Source: Dyadobacter arcticus
Lineage (GTDB): Bacteria > Bacteroidota > Bacteroidia > Cytophagales > Spirosomataceae
NCBI RefSeq assembly: GCF_011762185.1
Contig: NZ_JAASQJ010000001.1
Location: forward strand, 1,178,001 to 1,242,000
Direction: 5' to 3'
DNA length: 64,000 bases
Positions 49,885-60,300 of the stretch are shown here, one piece after another. The position numbers were made by a program, and so were the translations under genes. The notes beneath the pieces are model-generated. The model searched no databases, was not told the DNA's origin, and saw only the letters and a list, made by a program, of their open reading frames with translations. The first letter of the stretch is position 1. Each line of letters opens with the position of its first letter.

Positions 49885-52575
49885 ATGGCACACGGCGCTG
49901 AAAAAGTAAGGTTAAGCCTTCAGAAAGAAAATAAGGGCTGGAAAAAATGGGGTCCTTACCTGTCCGAACGCCAATGGGGAACAGTACGTGAAGATTATAG
50001 CGGAAATGGGGATGCCTGGAATTACATTACGCACGAAATGGCGCTTTCAAAAGCCTATCGCTGGGGAGAAGATGGTATCGGCGGCTTTTCTGATAATAAG
50101 CAGCATATTTGTCTGTCATTCGGATTTTGGAACCATAAGGATAAGATTCTTAAAGAGCGTGTTTTCGGACTCACCAACCGCGAGTCCAATCATGGTGAGG
50201 ATGTGAAGGAAATGTATTATTACCTGGACAGCACGCCAACGCATTCCTACACCAAAATGCTTTATAAGTATCCGCAGGAATTGTTTCCTTATGAGAAGTT
50301 GCGTCAGGAAAACGGGCGTAGAGGCAAGGCGGATCCTGAGTATGAAATCATGGATACCGGGGTTTTCGAAAAAGACGAATATTTTGATATTTTCATCGAA
50401 CATGCGAAGGCCGACGAAGAGGATATACTCATGAAAGTGACCGTTTTCAACCGCGGTCCGGAGGATGCCCCGATTACGGTTTTGCCTACCATTATGTTTC
50501 GCAATACCTGGTCGTGGGGATATGAGGCTTTCAATTACAAGCCCATCATGAACGGTATCTCCAACCGTTTGATTGAAGTTACCCATCGCAAGCACGGCAA
50601 GTACAACATGTATCTGGACAATGCTGATGAGTTGTTGTTTTGTGAAAATGAAACAAACTTTAAAAAGCTTTACGGAACTGCCAATAACACGGCTTACCCG
50701 AAAGATGGCATCAACGATTACATTGTCAGTTCAGGAAAAAGCAATACCGTCAATCCGAACCACATAGGCACCAAGGCATCTGCCCGTTTTACCAAAACCA
50801 TTAAGGCAGGAGAAAGCGCCGTATTTCGTTTGCGCTATGTAAATCACTCAATATCAGAGCCGTTCGGCGGTTTTGAAGATCTTTTTGCAAAGAGGATCCG
50901 TGAAGCTGATGACTTCTATGATGATATTCAAAAAGATGTTTCTAATTCTGATCTGAGGTCGATCCAGCGGCAAGCGTACGCTGGAATGCTTTGGAGCAAG
51001 CAATTCTATTATTATAATGTCTATGAATGGCTTAAAGGCGATCCCGCACAACCAGGGCCCAATCAGGGAAGAAAGTGGGGGCGTAATTCCGGCTGGAAAC
51101 ACCTTTATGCGGCCAACATTATCTCCATGCCAGATAAGTGGGAATATCCGTGGTTCGCAGCTTGGGACCTTGCATTCCATTGTGTGCCGTTGGCCAGAGT
51201 TGACGCAGATTTTGCGAAACGACAGCTTGAAATCCTGTTGCGGGAATATTACATGCATCCAAACGGCCAAATTCCCGCTTACGAATGGAATTTTTCGGAT
51301 GTTAATCCTCCTGTTCACGGCTGGGCAACCTGGAAAGTTTATGAGATCGACCGCGAACAAAACAACGGAATCGGAGACATCCAATTCCTGGAGAAGATAT
51401 TCCACAAGTTATTATTGAACTTCACCTGGTGGGTTAATCAAAAGGACGATACCGGAAACAATATTTTCAGCGGAGGCTTTCTTGGCCTAGATAACATTGG
51501 CGTTTTCGATCGTTCGACCCCCATGCCATTTGGCGGAAAATTACAGCAAGCCGATGCTACCGGCTGGATGGCGATGTATACACTCAATATGCTCCGGATT
51601 TCGGTTGAAATTGCATTGGTGCATCCAGTTTACCAGGATATGGCTTCCAAGTTCTTTGAGCACTTTCTGCACATTGCGGGAGCTATGGAATCCATTGGCG
51701 GTAAAAATTCGTCCATCAGTCTTTGGGATGAGGAAGATCAATTTTACTATGATGTGATCCATATTCCAAACGGGCAGAGTATCCTGTTAAAAGTGCGCTC
51801 CATCGTTGGGCTTATCCCATTGTTTGCCGTCGAAATCCTTGATCCTCAGAATCTGGATAAATTACCGATGTTCAAACGTCGGGTAGAATGGGTTTTGGCG
51901 AACCGTCCCGACCTGGCCCGGTTAATTTCCCGTTGGTTTGAATCCGGAAAAGGTGAGAACCGTTTACTATCCATCCTGCGTGGTCACCGTATGAAAATGA
52001 TCATGAAGCGGATGCTGGACGAAACCGAATTTCTATCCGATTTTGGCGTAAGGGCATTGTCCAAATATCATGAAGACAATCCATACAAATTCTATATCAA
52101 TGGAGAAGTGTTGCAGGTAGATTATACTCCTGCCGAGGCATTGACCGACATTATGGGCGGAAACTCCAACTGGCGCGGCCCGATCTGGTTTCCATTGAAC
52201 TACCTGATTTTCGATTCGCTGATGAAATTCCATGCTTATTATGGAGAGGATTTTATGGTGGAGTATCCCACGAATTCGGGGAATTTGGCTACAATCAAGG
52301 ACGCAGCAATGGCCATAGCGTGCCGCTTAATCGATATTTTCAAAAAAGATACCGAGGGTAACCGCGCTGTGTATGGGCATGATGAGAAAATGCAAAGAGA
52401 TAGCAACTTCAACGACCACGTTCTTTTTTACGAGTATTTTCATGGAGACAATGGTCGAGGCTGCGGAGCGAGCCACCAAACTGGCTGGACAGGTCTTGTT
52501 GCAGAACTAATCCTCAAAACTGCCAGTGAAACGGTTAAAGAAACGCAGAAACAGGAACTGGAAATAAGTAAATAA
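49885..52575 (+). CDS. MGH1/GH63-like alpha-glycosidase, YMR196W-type
   Basis: The 896-residue protein is a large (alpha/alpha)6-barrel glycosidase of the GH63/MGH1-like group. It has no signal peptide, so it is probably cytoplasmic. Landmarks are the N-terminal RLSLQKENKGWKKWGPYLSERQWGTVREDYSGNGDAW, a beta-sandwich region, WKHLYAANIISMPDKWEYPWFAAWDLAFHCVPLA with candidate catalytic Asp, and the C-terminal MGGNSNWRGPIWFPLNYLIFD and HDEKMQRDSNFNDHVLFYEYFHGDNGRGCGASHQTGWTGLVAELIL. It may cleave alpha-linked oligosaccharides such as glucosylglycerate. It sits 51 bp after the ligase and 58 bp before a phosphohexomutase, consistent with glucose release and phosphate shuffling. Confidence 0.85.
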   Translation: MAHGAEKVRLSLQKENKGWKKWGPYLSERQWGTVREDYSGNGDAWNYITHEMALSKAYRWGEDGIGGFSDNKQHICLSFGFWNHKDKILKERVFGLTNRESNHGEDVKEMYYYLDSTPTHSYTKMLYKYPQELFPYEKLRQENGRRGKADPEYEIMDTGVFEKDEYFDIFIEHAKADEEDILMKVTVFNRGPEDAPITVLPTIMFRNTWSWGYEAFNYKPIMNGISNRLIEVTHRKHGKYNMYLDNADELLFCENETNFKKLYGTANNTAYPKDGINDYIVSSGKSNTVNPNHIGTKASARFTKTIKAGESAVFRLRYVNHSISEPFGGFEDLFAKRIREADDFYDDIQKDVSNSDLRSIQRQAYAGMLWSKQFYYYNVYEWLKGDPAQPGPNQGRKWGRNSGWKHLYAANIISMPDKWEYPWFAAWDLAFHCVPLARVDADFAKRQLEILLREYYMHPNGQIPAYEWNFSDVNPPVHGWATWKVYEIDREQNNGIGDIQFLEKIFHKLLLNFTWWVNQKDDTGNNIFSGGFLGLDNIGVFDRSTPMPFGGKLQQADATGWMAMYTLNMLRISVEIALVHPVYQDMASKFFEHFLHIAGAMESIGGKNSSISLWDEEDQFYYDVIHIPNGQSILLKVRSIVGLIPLFAVEILDPQNLDKLPMFKRRVEWVLANRPDLARLISRWFESGKGENRLLSILRGHRMKMIMKRMLDETEFLSDFGVRALSKYHEDNPYKFYINGEVLQVDYTPAEALTDIMGGNSNWRGPIWFPLNYLIFDSLMKFHAYYGEDFMVEYPTNSGNLATIKDAAMAIACRLIDIFKKDTEGNRAVYGHDEKMQRDSNFNDHVLFYEYFHGDNGRGCGASHQTGWTGLVAELILKTASETVKETQKQELEISK

Positions 52576-52633
52576 TTCCAGTATATATTTACATTTAAGG
52601 TTTCAATTCTAAATTAATCTACTAACATTTATT

Positions 52634-54397
52634 ATGACTGCACAATTGGACACGAGTGTAATGGCCAAAGTGAATAGTTGGCTCAACGGCGACTACGATA
52701 TCGATACAAAACAATCCATTCAACAATTGATTGATGAAGGGAATGATACAGAATTGAACGATGCTTTCTATAAAGACCTTGAATTTGGAACAGGTGGGTT
52801 GCGCGGTCTGATAGGCATTGGATCCAATCGCATGAACCGCTACACTGTTGGAACTGCCACACAGGGATTGGCCAATTACCTCAATAAAGCATTTCCTAAC
52901 GAAGAGAAAAAAGTGGCTATTGCTTATGATAGCCGTATTAAGTCCGACGAGTTTGCTAAAATTATCGCAGACATTTTCTCTTCCAATGGCATAACAGTCT
53001 ACTTGTTTGAAGCGCTTCGTCCAACTCCTGAATTGTCTTTTGCGATCCGATTGCTAGGCTGCAAAAGCGGGGTAGTGGTCACTGCTTCGCATAATCCAAA
53101 AGAATACAATGGTTATAAAGCGTATTGGGATGACGGTTCGCAGGTAGTGGCGCCGCACGATACCAACATTATCGGAGAAGTAAATGCGATCGAGTCTATT
53201 GATGATGTGAAATTTGAGGGTGATCCTTCCAAAATCATCAAAATCGGATCCGACGTCGATGAAAAATATATGGACCATATTCTGTCGCTGTCCATTTCGA
53301 AAGATGCAATTGAACGTCAGAAAGGCTTAAAAATCGTTTACACCCCATTGCACGGAACCGGAGTTACATTGGTGCCGCAGCTTCTTGCCAAAATGGGTTT
53401 TGAGGCTGTTACAGTTATTGAGGAGCAGGCCGAACCAGGTGGTAATGGTCAGTTTCCGACGGTGGTTTATCCCAATCCCGAAGAAAGCGAAGCTATGTCC
53501 AAAGCAGTGGAAAAAGCAAAGGAAATTGACGCCGATCTGGTATTAGGTACTGATCCGGACGCCGACCGTGTTGGCATAGCTGTTAAAAATCATCACGGGG
53601 AAATCCAGTTGCTTAATGGTAACCAGACTGCCAGCGTGCTGATCTATTATTTACTGAATGCATGGAAAGATGCCGGTAAGTTGACCGGTTCACAATTCGT
53701 CTGCAAAACCATTGTAACGACCGATTTGATAGATAAGATGGCTGCATCTTACGATGTGAAATGTTATAACACGCTGACCGGTTTCAAATACATTGCCCAG
53801 GTTATCAGGGAAAAAGAGGGTATTGAGCAGTTTATTGGAGGCGGGGAGGAAAGCTATGGCTACCTGATCGGCGATGCAGTTCGTGACAAAGATGCGATTG
53901 CTTCTTGCGCGATGATCGCGGAACTTACGGCTTATGCAAAAGACAAAGGCCTGAGCCTTTTTGATATGTTAATGGAAATCTACAAGCAGTTTGGTTTCTA
54001 TTACGAAGGTCTTATTTCACTTACCAGAAAAGGAAAATCCGGCGCGGATGAGATCCAGCAAATGATGGCAGATTTCCGGGCTAATCCTCCGAAAACTTTG
54101 GCCGGATCACCGGTCATCCGAATGGACGATTATAAAGCATTAAGCACCGTTGACTTTACCAGTAACACAACACATTCCATCCCTTCCGGGGAAATGGGCA
54201 TTGAGTCTTCCAATGTATTGCAGTTTTTTACCGAAGATGGTACCAAGTTTACCTGCCGCCCTTCCGGTACCGAACCGAAGATCAAATTTTATGTTGGCGT
54301 TCGTGCTGCATTGGAGAAGAATGAAGATTTTGATGATGTCTACGCAAGTTTGAAAGAAAAAGTGAAGGCGATCGGTGAAGAGCTAGGTTTGAAATAA
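52634..54397 (+). CDS. Phospho-sugar mutase (phosphoglucomutase/phosphomannomutase family)
   Basis: This enzyme interconverts hexose-1-phosphate and hexose-6-phosphate. The 587-residue protein has the four-domain alpha-D-phosphohexomutase layout. The phosphoserine loop is VVTASHNPKEYNGYKAYW (near 155), the metal loop is GTDPDADRVGIAV, the sugar-binding loop is GGGEESYGYLIGDAVRDKDAI and the phosphate-binding loop is CRPSGTEPKIKFYV. Length matches the PgcA/PGM2-like subgroup. It is the last gene of the ligase-glycosidase-mutase run and is closed by a terminator. Confidence 0.95.
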   Translation: MTAQLDTSVMAKVNSWLNGDYDIDTKQSIQQLIDEGNDTELNDAFYKDLEFGTGGLRGLIGIGSNRMNRYTVGTATQGLANYLNKAFPNEEKKVAIAYDSRIKSDEFAKIIADIFSSNGITVYLFEALRPTPELSFAIRLLGCKSGVVVTASHNPKEYNGYKAYWDDGSQVVAPHDTNIIGEVNAIESIDDVKFEGDPSKIIKIGSDVDEKYMDHILSLSISKDAIERQKGLKIVYTPLHGTGVTLVPQLLAKMGFEAVTVIEEQAEPGGNGQFPTVVYPNPEESEAMSKAVEKAKEIDADLVLGTDPDADRVGIAVKNHHGEIQLLNGNQTASVLIYYLLNAWKDAGKLTGSQFVCKTIVTTDLIDKMAASYDVKCYNTLTGFKYIAQVIREKEGIEQFIGGGEESYGYLIGDAVRDKDAIASCAMIAELTAYAKDKGLSLFDMLMEIYKQFGFYYEGLISLTRKGKSGADEIQQMMADFRANPPKTLAGSPVIRMDDYKALSTVDFTSNTTHSIPSGEMGIESSNVLQFFTEDGTKFTCRPSGTEPKIKFYVGVRAALEKNEDFDDVYASLKEKVKAIGEELGLK

Positions 54398-54411
54398 AGA
54401 GTTTATTCATT

Positions 54412-54445
54412 GAAAGAGGTCGACAATTTTTTGTCGACCTCTTTC
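54412..54445. terminator. Strong bidirectional terminator after the mutase gene
   Basis: GAAAGAGGTCGACAA (54412-54426) and TTGTCGACCTCTTTC (54431-54445) are perfect 15-bp arms around TTTT. It lies between the convergent mutase and yoeB genes, 2 bp from the yoeB stop. Confidence 0.85.
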
Positions 54446-54447
54446 TG

Positions 54448-54711
54448 TTAATAATGCCCTTTTAAAGATTCAATTTTTATAACATCGCCTAATATCTGGT
54501 AAACTATCCGATGTTCACGGTCTATTCTTCTTGACCAGGATCCCGAAAGTTCGTGCTTCAATGCCTCTGGCTTCCCGATACCATGAAATGGCGTTTCACG
54601 CATGGATATTAATATTTCCTCTATTTTCTTCTGGATTTTTTGATTACCGGTCTTTTTCCAGTATTGCAAATCTTCTTGTGCTTTTTTGGAAAAATCCAGC
54701 TTTCTAATCAT
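54448..54711 (-). CDS. yoeB: YoeB-family mRNA interferase toxin
   Basis: YoeB cleaves mRNA on the ribosome at the A site. The 87-residue product is a complete RelE-fold toxin: MIRKLDFSKKAQEDLQYWKK, then PFHGIGKPEALKHELSGSWSRRIDREHRIVYQI and the terminal GHY. The family's catalytic set is visible (Glu of KPEALKHEL, Arg of RRID/REHR, the final His-Tyr). The ATG at 54711 overlaps the antitoxin stop by ATGA, so a TTG two codons upstream is rejected. It forms a toxin-antitoxin operon with the preceding gene. Confidence 0.93.
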   Translation of the reverse strand: MIRKLDFSKKAQEDLQYWKKTGNQKIQKKIEEILISMRETPFHGIGKPEALKHELSGSWSRRIDREHRIVYQILGDVIKIESLKGHY

Positions 54712-54905
54712 TTCCAAAGATCTTCGATCTCGATGACCTTATGCTCGCCATTTTCAAATTGCTTCCTGCTTTCCTTAATTTTTGATACAAATTCAGGGTT
54801 ATAAGTGCTTTTTTCAGTAGCAAACGATATTTTCAAAGCTTTGGCAAAAGCTTTCAGAGCTTCCAATTTTTCTTTACTATCTGGTCGAAAAATCAATGTT
54901 TCCAT
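54708..54905 (-). CDS. Antitoxin partner of YoeB (DUF2683-like)
   Basis: The 65-residue product (METLIFRPDSKEKLEALKAFAKALKISF, then a charged helical tail ending EDLWK) has an N-terminal segment suited to a ribbon-helix-helix or Phd-like fold and a C-terminal helix to cover the toxin. It resembles DUF2683-type antitoxins as I recall them rather than classical YefM. The ATG at 54905 is chosen over a 17-codon upstream extension. Translation is coupled to yoeB by ATGA. It probably represses its own operon with the toxin. Confidence 0.82.
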   Translation of the reverse strand: METLIFRPDSKEKLEALKAFAKALKISFATEKSTYNPEFVSKIKESRKQFENGEHKVIEIEDLWK

Positions 54906-54962
54906 ATGATCAAATTTGTTTGTTGTAAATGTAAGGCTAATCGAAACGTTTGACAAACAAGC

Positions 54963-56741
54963 TTAATTGGTATAAACAATCATATACTTTTTCCCTCTCG
55001 CATCCCGGATGATCTTAATACTCCTAACAAGATCAAAGGATAACGAATTAAGTTCGGTGAATGTGGCAGGTTTACTATTGAGATACAATTCAGAATTACG
55101 ATGTTCCGGTTCAAGTTTCAGGAAATTATCTGTCGATTTACCAACTCCATCGTATCTAAAAGCAGATTCCGCTGCCGCGCCGTTCAAAGTATTTTTGTCG
55201 AATGCATGTGAAGACGAACTTCCCAGGGCAGTGATCTTTTCCATCAATCGTGTTTCGAAATAGTATGGCTCATTTTTCTTTGATAGTGCCAGCGCCTTCT
55301 CATAATCCATTTGCAATTGTTTTTCCAATTCGTTAGGGACGCTGCCCGTTCCAAGGGACCCGGATTTGGTTAGATATCCCGACTCTCCTTTCATTGGGGA
55401 ATACCTATCCGTGCCTTCTTTTGCAGTGCTGCTACTTCCGGATTTTACATTAACATGAACCGTAATCCTGGCGATAAAACTCTGCAAAGGGTCGTACTCA
55501 ATGCTATTGATATTCAATTCCGCATCGAAACTTTTCACTTCATTACGTATTTCATTAATATCATCCAACGTGGCCAATGGCGATATTACCCAGAAGAGCG
55601 CATCATTCTTTTTTATAACCCATTTGCTCCGCGATGGCTGAATTGCCTTAGTTGTTTCAGGTGTTTTCTTTTTTAATTCCTCAATAAGAGACTCTGCTTT
55701 GGACGGCCCAAGCGAAAGAATTTTCGATGAAACTTCTTTAAAATTCACCTTATCATTTGTCGCCAATGTCTTTAATGCAGGTCGCAAAATGGAAGGTGGC
55801 AATTTCACTAAGGTCAATGTGTAAGGAGCTACAAAGGCTGATGAAACATATAACACAGCGAGCAAAAGCGCATATTTACCCCAGGCCAGGTAATGCGACG
55901 GTTTCTTATTCATCATTTTGATCCGGTTTTTAAGAAGAGATTGAGCAAATGAAGTCGTCAGTGGAACTTCTGTTGTGCAGAGTATTGCATTTAAAAGACT
56001 GTATTGATACTGCTTTCTTTCAAAACCACCATCCAGCACAGCACGATCAGCAAGATATTCCAGATTAGCTTGTACAAGTTTTTGATGAAACCAAGCAAAT
56101 GGGTTGAACCAGAGCACAATGCGCTGCAATTCTGCAAGCAGCAGGTCCAGGCTATGCCACTGCAATGCGTGTTCAGTTTCGTGGGCAATGATGTGTTGCA
56201 GCTCGCCGGGCTGGTGCTTTTCCGGATTGACAATGATCCATTGGAAAAATGAATAAGGTGAATTGCTCCGCAGATTCCGCACAAAAACCACTCTGCGATC
56301 CGATTTCTCTTTCGGAGATCGCAAGAGTACCCAAACAAGCCCACCTACCTGATAAAAAAAATGTGATGCCAGCACCAGAACGCCCGAAATGTATACGACC
56401 AATAGCCATTGCATTACATGAAGCGATTTTAACTTCTGATTCAACGAGCTAAGGCGTTGGTGGCTAACCACCGTCGGCGCCGGATTGTAGGCAGCAATTT
56501 TATGCTTCACTGCCGGTGCGGCTTGTGCAATCTTTGGGATCGATTGATGGAATTCCGCCTGAATGCGGGTCGGGCCCCAATTGGGCAGCGGAATAAGAGG
56601 TAACGACCAGGCCGCCAGTACATTAAGCCAAAGCAATAGCCGATTGAATTTAGAGTAGGTTTCAAACTGGACCATCCAGCGGTAGCCCAGCGTAAGGACG
56701 CCAAGCAAAAGACTGACTTTCAAAAGATAGGGGAACAGCAT
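54963..56741 (-). CDS. M56 (BlaR1-like) membrane metallopeptidase
   Basis: BlaR1-type proteins sense a signal outside and activate a zinc protease that relieves BlaI repression. The 592-residue product starts at the ATG at 56741, has four spans (about 4-22, 36-52, 112-140, 285-310) and the gluzincin motif HETEH (187-191) with a downstream Glu in EYLADRAVLDGG. There is no penicillin-binding sensor domain. The C-terminal part ends YLNSKPATFTELNSLSFDLVRSIKIIRDARGKKYMIVYTN, which resembles a TonB-receptor plug segment, as in several Bacteroidota M56 proteins. It follows blaI on the same strand by 32 bp. Confidence 0.9.
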   Translation of the reverse strand: MLFPYLLKVSLLLGVLTLGYRWMVQFETYSKFNRLLLWLNVLAAWSLPLIPLPNWGPTRIQAEFHQSIPKIAQAAPAVKHKIAAYNPAPTVVSHQRLSSLNQKLKSLHVMQWLLVVYISGVLVLASHFFYQVGGLVWVLLRSPKEKSDRRVVFVRNLRSNSPYSFFQWIIVNPEKHQPGELQHIIAHETEHALQWHSLDLLLAELQRIVLWFNPFAWFHQKLVQANLEYLADRAVLDGGFERKQYQYSLLNAILCTTEVPLTTSFAQSLLKNRIKMMNKKPSHYLAWGKYALLLAVLYVSSAFVAPYTLTLVKLPPSILRPALKTLATNDKVNFKEVSSKILSLGPSKAESLIEELKKKTPETTKAIQPSRSKWVIKKNDALFWVISPLATLDDINEIRNEVKSFDAELNINSIEYDPLQSFIARITVHVNVKSGSSSTAKEGTDRYSPMKGESGYLTKSGSLGTGSVPNELEKQLQMDYEKALALSKKNEPYYFETRLMEKITALGSSSSHAFDKNTLNGAAAESAFRYDGVGKSTDNFLKLEPEHRNSELYLNSKPATFTELNSLSFDLVRSIKIIRDARGKKYMIVYTN

Positions 56742-56773
56742 AGTCAAGCATATGAATGGTGGAACATTGATAT

Positions 56774-57142
56774 TTACTCTCCTTTTTCAATCATTTTGGC
56801 AATCTCCCGCAACTCGTCGGGTGTCACTTTTTCATTTTTTGCAAAGTAGGCGACAAGATCTTTGTACGAATCGTTAAAATAATTTCCGACTACTTTACCA
56901 AGCACAAAATGATTTTGATAAGCCATTTTATCGACCGTCGGAAAATATTCATAGGTGTTTCCAAACTGCCTGTGATCCACATAACCCTTATCTTCCAGGT
57001 TGCGAATAATGGTCGATAAAGTGTTGTAATGTAGTTTTGGCTCTGTAAAAAGGGGCAACATATCTTTGACAAAAGCACTTTTTAAATTCCAAAGCACCTG
57101 CATTACCTCCTCTTCTTTATTCGTCAATTTTTCTAATTCCAT
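56774..57142 (-). CDS. blaI: BlaI/MecI-family transcriptional repressor
   Basis: The 122-residue protein is a winged-helix repressor: LTNKEEEVMQVLWNLKSAFVKDMLPLFTEPKLHYNTLSTIIRNLEDKGYVDHRQFGNTYEYFPTV covers the DNA-binding domain, and a C-terminal dimerisation helix with the likely cleavage region follows. It leads the blaI-M56 operon. Two dyads immediately upstream of its ATG (57149-57182) are its probable operators. They also lie in the region shared with the divergent susC gene, so it may influence that gene too. Confidence 0.93.
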   Translation of the reverse strand: MELEKLTNKEEEVMQVLWNLKSAFVKDMLPLFTEPKLHYNTLSTIIRNLEDKGYVDHRQFGNTYEYFPTVDKMAYQNHFVLGKVVGNYFNDSYKDLVAYFAKNEKVTPDELREIAKMIEKGE

Positions 57143-57148
57143 ACCGCA

Positions 57149-57182
57149 ATAGTAAAAACTATTTTTATAGTTAACAAACTAT
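57149..57182. promoter_or_regulatory. Paired BlaI-type operator dyads
   Basis: ATAGT-AAAA-ACTAT (57149-57162) and ATAGTT-AACA-AACTAT (57167-57182) are perfect inverted repeats whose centres are 19 bp apart, about two helical turns. They start 7 bp upstream of the blaI ATG, which fits autoregulation. The rest of the 214-bp gap to susC is AT-rich without another clear site. Confidence 0.78.
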
Positions 57183-57362
57183 TTTTCTAGTAGCGTTACT
57201 TTTTTTGTGACCTGACGTCTAAGTAAGAAATCCGGATTTTTTATAACGGTAGGTATATGTTGCTACTAGCAGTTTATGTAAACTTCCGATTATTTGTTAC
57301 TTTTTTAAGAATTCATTGCAACTTAAACAGTTTATTTTTCCACAACCTCTTAATTATTGATA

Positions 57363-60300
57363 ATGAACAGACTACTTCACAACAAGTTATGGGCTTTTTT
57401 GCTGGCATTAGCTTTCATTGCAAACGCGGCAAAAGGGCAAAATGCAACGATCACCGGGAAGGTTACAGACCCCGGCGGGACTGAAATTCCGGGGGTTAGC
57501 GTGAGTGTCAAGGGCAGCTCGCAAGGCACGTTAACGAATGAAAAGGGCGACTACACGATTTCCGTTGGTTCTGCAGGGACGTTGGTTTTCAGTTTTATTG
57601 GATTTAAAAAAATGGAAGTGGCGGTTGGCAGCAAAAAGGTCATTAATACCAGGCTGGAACCCGACGTTTCTGTACTTAATGAGGTAGTCGTTACCGCATT
57701 AGGACAAACGCAGGAAAAGCGGTCGATTGGTTATTCGGTCCAATCTATCAAGTCCGATGAAATCAAAAATTCAGGAGATCCTAATGTCGTCGGCGCGTTG
57801 CAGGGCAAAGTAGCAGGCGCAATCATCACGGGTTCTGGTGGTGCACCGGGCGCAGGCGTCAACATTATCCTTCGCGGGATCACGTCTTTAAGCGGAAGCG
57901 CAGATAATCAGCCTCTTTTCGTAATCGATGGGATCATTATCAGCAATTCAACCACCGCCGGAAATCCGCTTCCAAGTGCAGGAACAGCTTCCCCCGGCGC
58001 ATCGGAGCAATTCGCAAATACCAACCGTGCCGCAGATATCAACCCCGATGATATTGAAAGCATTTCGGTTTTGAAGGGGCCGGCAGCAACCGCATTGTAT
58101 GGGCTGAGGGCATCCAATGGGGCCATTATCATCACTACCAAAAGGGGGAAATCAGGGAAGCTGAACATTTCTGTTTCCGCATCCGGTGGCGTGGATGTTT
58201 TGGGCAAATCACCGGATATTCAAACTCGCTTTCTGCAAGGCAGGTTCGGGGAGTTTATCTCACCGACAGAAGTGAGGCAACGCACTCCTTATCAATCATT
58301 TGGCCCTTCTGTTATTGACAATACCACGGATAAAATTTACGATAACTTTCGCGGATTTTACCAGACTGGTTTCCGGACCAATAACAATATTTCGATTACC
58401 AAAGGAGGTGAAAAAGGGAACATTTATTTTTCCATTGGCCATAACTATCAGCAAGGAATTGTGCCCACAACAGACTTCGCAAGAACATCCGGTAAGATTG
58501 CCGGGACTTACAACCTGACCGACAAATTCTCGGTTTCGGGCTCATTAAATTACATCAGATCCGGCGGAAAAAGACCGCCAGCTGGTGATAAATCCATTTT
58601 CAGCGCATTGTCCTACTGGCCCAATACGTATGATGTGAACGATTACCTCAATGCAGACGGAACTTACAAAAACCTGCTGCCCGGGTTCACAGACAATCCA
58701 CGTTATTTGGTCGAAAAAAGCCCGCGGGTTGACAAAGTCAATCGTTACATAGCGGATGTAACGCTGAATTACAATATAACCGACTGGCTTACAGCCAAGT
58801 ACCAGGTTACCTTTGACGGCTTCAATGAGCGTAGAAGCAGGCAGGTCGATAGTACATTTGATGTCGGGACGGCGGTTAAGGGTTTTCTGATTAAGGAATT
58901 CATCAATTATCGAGAGATCAATTCTAACCTTTATGTTACCGCAACCAAACATTTCGGCGAAAACTGGACAGGTTCGCTGATGGTAGGGAATTCAATTGTG
59001 GATAGCAAAAGGCCTGAAAGTTATTATGAAAGGGGAGAAGGCTGGAAACCACCTTTTACGGGTGAAATCAGCAGTTATCGGAATCAGCAAAAACGCTTGT
59101 ATTCGCCATTGCAATACCGTATTGTCAGTTTCTTTGGCGATGCCAAGCTGAGTTATAAGGAAATGCTTTATTTGAATGTCACGGGCAGAAATGACATTGT
59201 TTCGACATTGCCCGTAGCCAATAACTCATTCTTCTATCCTTCTTTCAGCGCGGGTTACATTTTTACCGAAAACCTTCCTAAAAACAACATTCTGTCTTAC
59301 GGCAAGCTGCGCGCTTCCTGGGCGCAGGTCGGAAAAGGCACGGATCCTTATGTGATCGGGGCTTATTACGAACTGACGGATAATTTTCCGTTCGGGAATT
59401 CGGTGCCGGGTTATGTGCGTCGTCCTACCACAGCCGCCGATAATCTCAAACCCGAACGAACAACTTCCATTGAATTTGGTACCGAATTGAGGTTCTTCAA
59501 AAACCGGCTGATGGTTGATGCAACTTATTTCAAGATGGATAGCAAGGATCAGATCGTCCGCGCCCCGGTTTCCAATGTTTCAGGATACTCTTTTTATTAT
59601 ACCAACATTGGTCTCATCCGCAACAAGGGACTAGAGTTGCTGCTTTCGCTCAAACCCGTCCAATCGGCCAAATTCAATTGGGATATGTCCCTCAATTTCA
59701 CCAAAATGTCAGGTAGGGTAGTTGAAATGCCGGACGAACTTGAAGAGATCGCCTACTTCGACAATGGTAGTAGAGGCGTTTTGAAAGTACGGGAAGGAAG
59801 CAAAGTTGGCGATTTGTGGGGACTCGACTACCTCCGCGCACCGGACGGACAATTGCTGATCCAGGGCAACGGTTATCCATTGACAAGCCTTACCACCACT
59901 CAATACGGTAATGCATTGCCGGACTGGACAGCCGGGTTGACAAATAGTTTCAATTACAAAGGTTTGGGACTGTCACTCCTGCTTGAATGGCGGCAGGGAG
60001 GCGATGTGGTAGATTTGGGTGAGCGAAATGCTTTCCGCGCCGGCTCTATCAAGATCACCGAAAAGCGTTATGAACAGGTTGTTTTTAAAGGTGTTGTTGA
60101 ACAAAAATCAGCAGATGGACAAGTTACCTATGTGCCCAATACTAAGAAAGTTGTCCTGGACGATGCATTTTATAATCCTTCCACGGCTCGGTATCTCGGT
60201 AATTCGGCCCAATTCAACATTCAGGACGGTTCGTGGTTCAGGCTGCGGACGGTCAACCTTAATTATGCTTTGCCAAAAAACATTATTGCCAAAACGGTTT

